A stretch of DNA of 64,000 nucleotides. It comes from Mycobacteroides immunogenum. Lineage in GTDB: Bacteria > Actinomycetota > Actinomycetes > Mycobacteriales > Mycobacteriaceae. A model generated the notes under the pieces. The model was given only the letters and a program-made list of their open reading frames with translations. It was not told where the DNA came from and did no database searches. The position numbers and the translations under genes were made by a program. This document shows positions 62,200 through 64,000 of this stretch, piece by piece (positions within the stretch are counted from its first letter, which is position 1; each line of letters starts with the position of its first letter). The stretch is taken from positions 806,001-870,000 of the forward strand of contig NZ_CP011530.1 in the NCBI RefSeq assembly GCF_001605725.1. The letters are read 5' to 3'.

Positions 62200-63981
62200 C
62201 TATCCGCAGCTAGTGTCGCCGGCGTTGACGACGGTGAGGTCGACCGGAAGCTCGGCGGGGGCCATCGCGCCCGAGGACAGCTGCAGCGGGACGGTCGAAC
62301 CGGCGGCGGGTGGAGCCTGCAGGTTGGCGGTGGAGGCGTAGTCGGTGCCGAGCACCACCCGCACCGTGGTCTGCGCGCCGGTGATGCGCTGCAGTTTGGC
62401 GCCGCCGAACGAGGCGGCAACCGTCGCGGCCTGCTGCTCATGGCCCGGTGAGAAGAAGACGGTCGTGGTGGGCAGCGACGACGGGTAGTCGTCGGTGGTG
62501 GTGATGCCGAATCCGTACCTGGTCAGCTGGCTGGCCGCCGATGCGGCCAGGCCGGTTTGGCCCGTGCTGTTGGACACGTGCACGTTGATCTCGCTGGGAT
62601 CGGTGGTGACCAGGTCAACCTGCTCGCTCGGCATAGCCTCGGGAGTTGGTGTGGCAGTTGATGTTTCACCAAGCTCACTCGCGACCCCGTGTTCGCTGGA
62701 GGCCAAGGTGGTGTCCTGGGCGGTGGTGCCGGGCATCGGGACGCGGGTGCCGTCGGGCTGCAGTTCGCCGGGCAGCGGATCGTCATTGATGATGGCGTCG
62801 AAGATCTTTCGGATATCCGTGGTGCGCGGGGTCTCGTTGCCCTCTGAGTCGGTGCCGTCGGTGGGTACCGTCAGGAAGGTGATCCGGCCGGCCTTCACGT
62901 CCTGGAGCGACTGGCCAAGGTCCACAAGGTCTTTCGTTCTGATGTTGTCGACGTAGGAGTCGTCGATGAAGGTGTTCACCACGTTGTTGAGCTTGCTCAG
63001 CGAGAAGAACGTGTTGTGCGAAATCATCGAACGCAGCAGTGAGGACAGGAACAGCTGCTGGCGTTTGATGCGCCCGTAGTCGCCGTTGTATTCGGTGGTG
63101 ACCTGCCGTGCGCGCACGTACTGCAGGGCGGTGTGACCGTCGATGGTTTGGCGTCCGGCGTTTTGCAGCACGGTGCCGAGCTCGTAGTCCTCGATGGGCG
63201 TGGGGGAGCACACCTCGACCCCGCCGACGGCGTCGACGATCTTGGAGAATCCGGCGAAATCCACTCCGAGGAAGCGGTTGATGTTCAGCCCCGACAGTTT
63301 CTGGATGACCTTGACCAGACACTTGGGGCCACCGAAGGCGAACGCCGAGTTGAGCTTTGTCTCGGTGTAGGCCTTGTCGGGCCCGTAGGATTTGGTGTCT
63401 TCGTTCCACACCTCGCACAGCGTGGGCTGGATGGCCAGATCGCGGGGAAAGGACACCACGGCGACGCGCTTCCTGTTGGCAGGAATGTTGACCAACATGA
63501 TGGTGTCCGAGCGGGTGCCCTCGGCATCGGAGGTATCGCCGGCGCCCATAGCGCTGTTGGCGCCCGCGCGGGTGTCGACGCCGATGATGAGGAAGTTCTC
63601 GTCGCCGTACTGGCCATTCGGGTCGCGGATGTCGCGGGAGTTCGGATCCAGCGCTTCAACGCGGTTGAGTCTGCTGTTCTTGACGTTGCTCCACTGCCAG
63701 GCCCCGCCGGTCAGGGTGAGCGAGCACACCGCGACGACGGCGGCGATGGAGCGCCCGAGATAGACGGGCCGCCGTGAGCGTTTGGGTTCTTCTTCCCGCA
63801 TAACGGCTTCGGTGTTGCCCACCCGGATCGGGATGGCGCGGGTATCGATGTTGTCGTCCAGATTCGAAGCCCGGACGCGCCGCGCGGCGGCCTTGTCGTA
63901 GAGGGGAGCATCGTCCGGGTAGTCCACGTAGTCCGGGTGCTCGTCGGCAGGCCGATCGAACTCGGGCGCGGATTCGGGCAC
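62200..63981 (-). CDS. LytR-CpsA-Psr (LCP) family protein, 5' end possibly outside the window
   Basis: At least 593 residues. A ~65-residue acidic cytoplasmic part is followed by a membrane helix (SIAAVVAVCSLTLTGGAWQW). The LCP domain has DTIMLVNIPANRKRVAVVSFPRDL and YVRARQVTTEYNGDYGRIKRQQLFLSSLL, with the Arg/Asp residues that bind polyprenyl phosphate. From about residue 485 a LytR_C domain follows (EINVHVSNSTGQTGLAASAASQL). The family attaches arabinogalactan to peptidoglycan. GTG 63981 is the first start seen, but the frame stays open to the window end and Rv0822c is longer. Confidence 0.88.
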   Translation of the reverse strand: MPESAPEFDRPADEHPDYVDYPDDAPLYDKAAARRVRASNLDDNIDTRAIPIRVGNTEAVMREEEPKRSRRPVYLGRSIAAVVAVCSLTLTGGAWQWSNVKNSRLNRVEALDPNSRDIRDPNGQYGDENFLIIGVDTRAGANSAMGAGDTSDAEGTRSDTIMLVNIPANRKRVAVVSFPRDLAIQPTLCEVWNEDTKSYGPDKAYTETKLNSAFAFGGPKCLVKVIQKLSGLNINRFLGVDFAGFSKIVDAVGGVEVCSPTPIEDYELGTVLQNAGRQTIDGHTALQYVRARQVTTEYNGDYGRIKRQQLFLSSLLRSMISHNTFFSLSKLNNVVNTFIDDSYVDNIRTKDLVDLGQSLQDVKAGRITFLTVPTDGTDSEGNETPRTTDIRKIFDAIINDDPLPGELQPDGTRVPMPGTTAQDTTLASSEHGVASELGETSTATPTPEAMPSEQVDLVTTDPSEINVHVSNSTGQTGLAASAASQLTRYGFGITTTDDYPSSLPTTTVFFSPGHEQQAATVAASFGGAKLQRITGAQTTVRVVLGTDYASTANLQAPPAAGSTVPLQLSSGAMAPAELPVDLTVVNAGDTSCG

Positions 63982-64000
63982 CTGCGGGAGGACGTCGGTA

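Overview
The window looks like a chromosome segment of a rapidly growing mycobacterium, most likely of the Mycobacteroides abscessus/chelonae group (inference). The evidence is high GC content, many GTG starts, leaderless -10 boxes (TANNNT followed 6-7 bases later by the start codon), mycothiol synthase, an MspA porin, an encapsulin with DyP peroxidase, and a gene order that follows M. tuberculosis Rv0780-Rv0822c: purC, ptrB, purS-purQ, encapsulin-DyP, pepC, purL, purF, purM, DUF3073, ygfZ, pabC, nitrobindin, sseC-sseA-thiX-lmeA, glnR, mshD, pstB, phoU, LCP. No tRNA, rRNA, CRISPR or prophage was seen.

Layout. 1-1 kb: an AbiEi/DUF559 nuclease-like gene bracketed by short inverted repeats. 1-12 kb: purC, oligopeptidase B, an SDR, a sugar transporter, glutathione peroxidase, a deacetylase-like protein, a flavoprotein dehydrogenase, an MBL-fold hydrolase, purS-purQ. 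11-16 kb: encapsulin-DyP operon, aminopeptidase, mycothiol-dependent isomerase-like protein, lipoprotein. 16-25 kb: purL, a membrane hydrolase, a CPBP protease, a secreted protein, a sterol-carrier-like protein, DoxX-like proteins and purF. 25-38 kb is accessory: AraC and MarR regulators, an SDR, an epimerase, a complete peptide ABC transporter, a secreted lipase with a long disordered tail, and an amidase. 38.3-39.7 kb: an ISL3-family insertion sequence sits between a TetR gene and the amidase that used to overlap it. 40-44 kb: a Rieske oxygenase/reductase pair and an MpaB-family oxygenase with its own divergent TetR. 44-48.6 kb: purM, DUF3073, ygfZ, pabC, a structured intergenic stretch, nitrobindin with a tiny upstream membrane ORF. 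48.6-51.3 kb: secreted proteins and an MspA porin. 51.3-54.4 kb: sulfur operon with a poly-cysteine leader peptide. 54.6-64 kb: glnR, mshD, pstSCAB, phoU and an LCP protein that probably runs off the window.

How the parts work together. Purine synthesis genes (C, S, Q, L, F, M) are scattered singly or in pairs; purC, purS and purL each carry an apparent leaderless promoter. Phosphate genes share a direct-repeat box (GTTCAY, 11-base period) placed 32-33 bases before a TAG-type -10 at pstS, at phoU and also at the MspA porin, which suggests one regulon. The sulfur operon appears to be controlled by cysteine-responsive attenuation.

The observations most worth a second look are: the IS insertion with its own start-site hairpins; the 21-base inverted repeat that overlaps the mpaB-like start codon; the multi-hairpin intergenic region at 47.57-47.79 kb; the pair of related 55-base palindromes at 11.0 and 21.3 kb; the repeats around the DUF559 gene; and the porin phosphate box.
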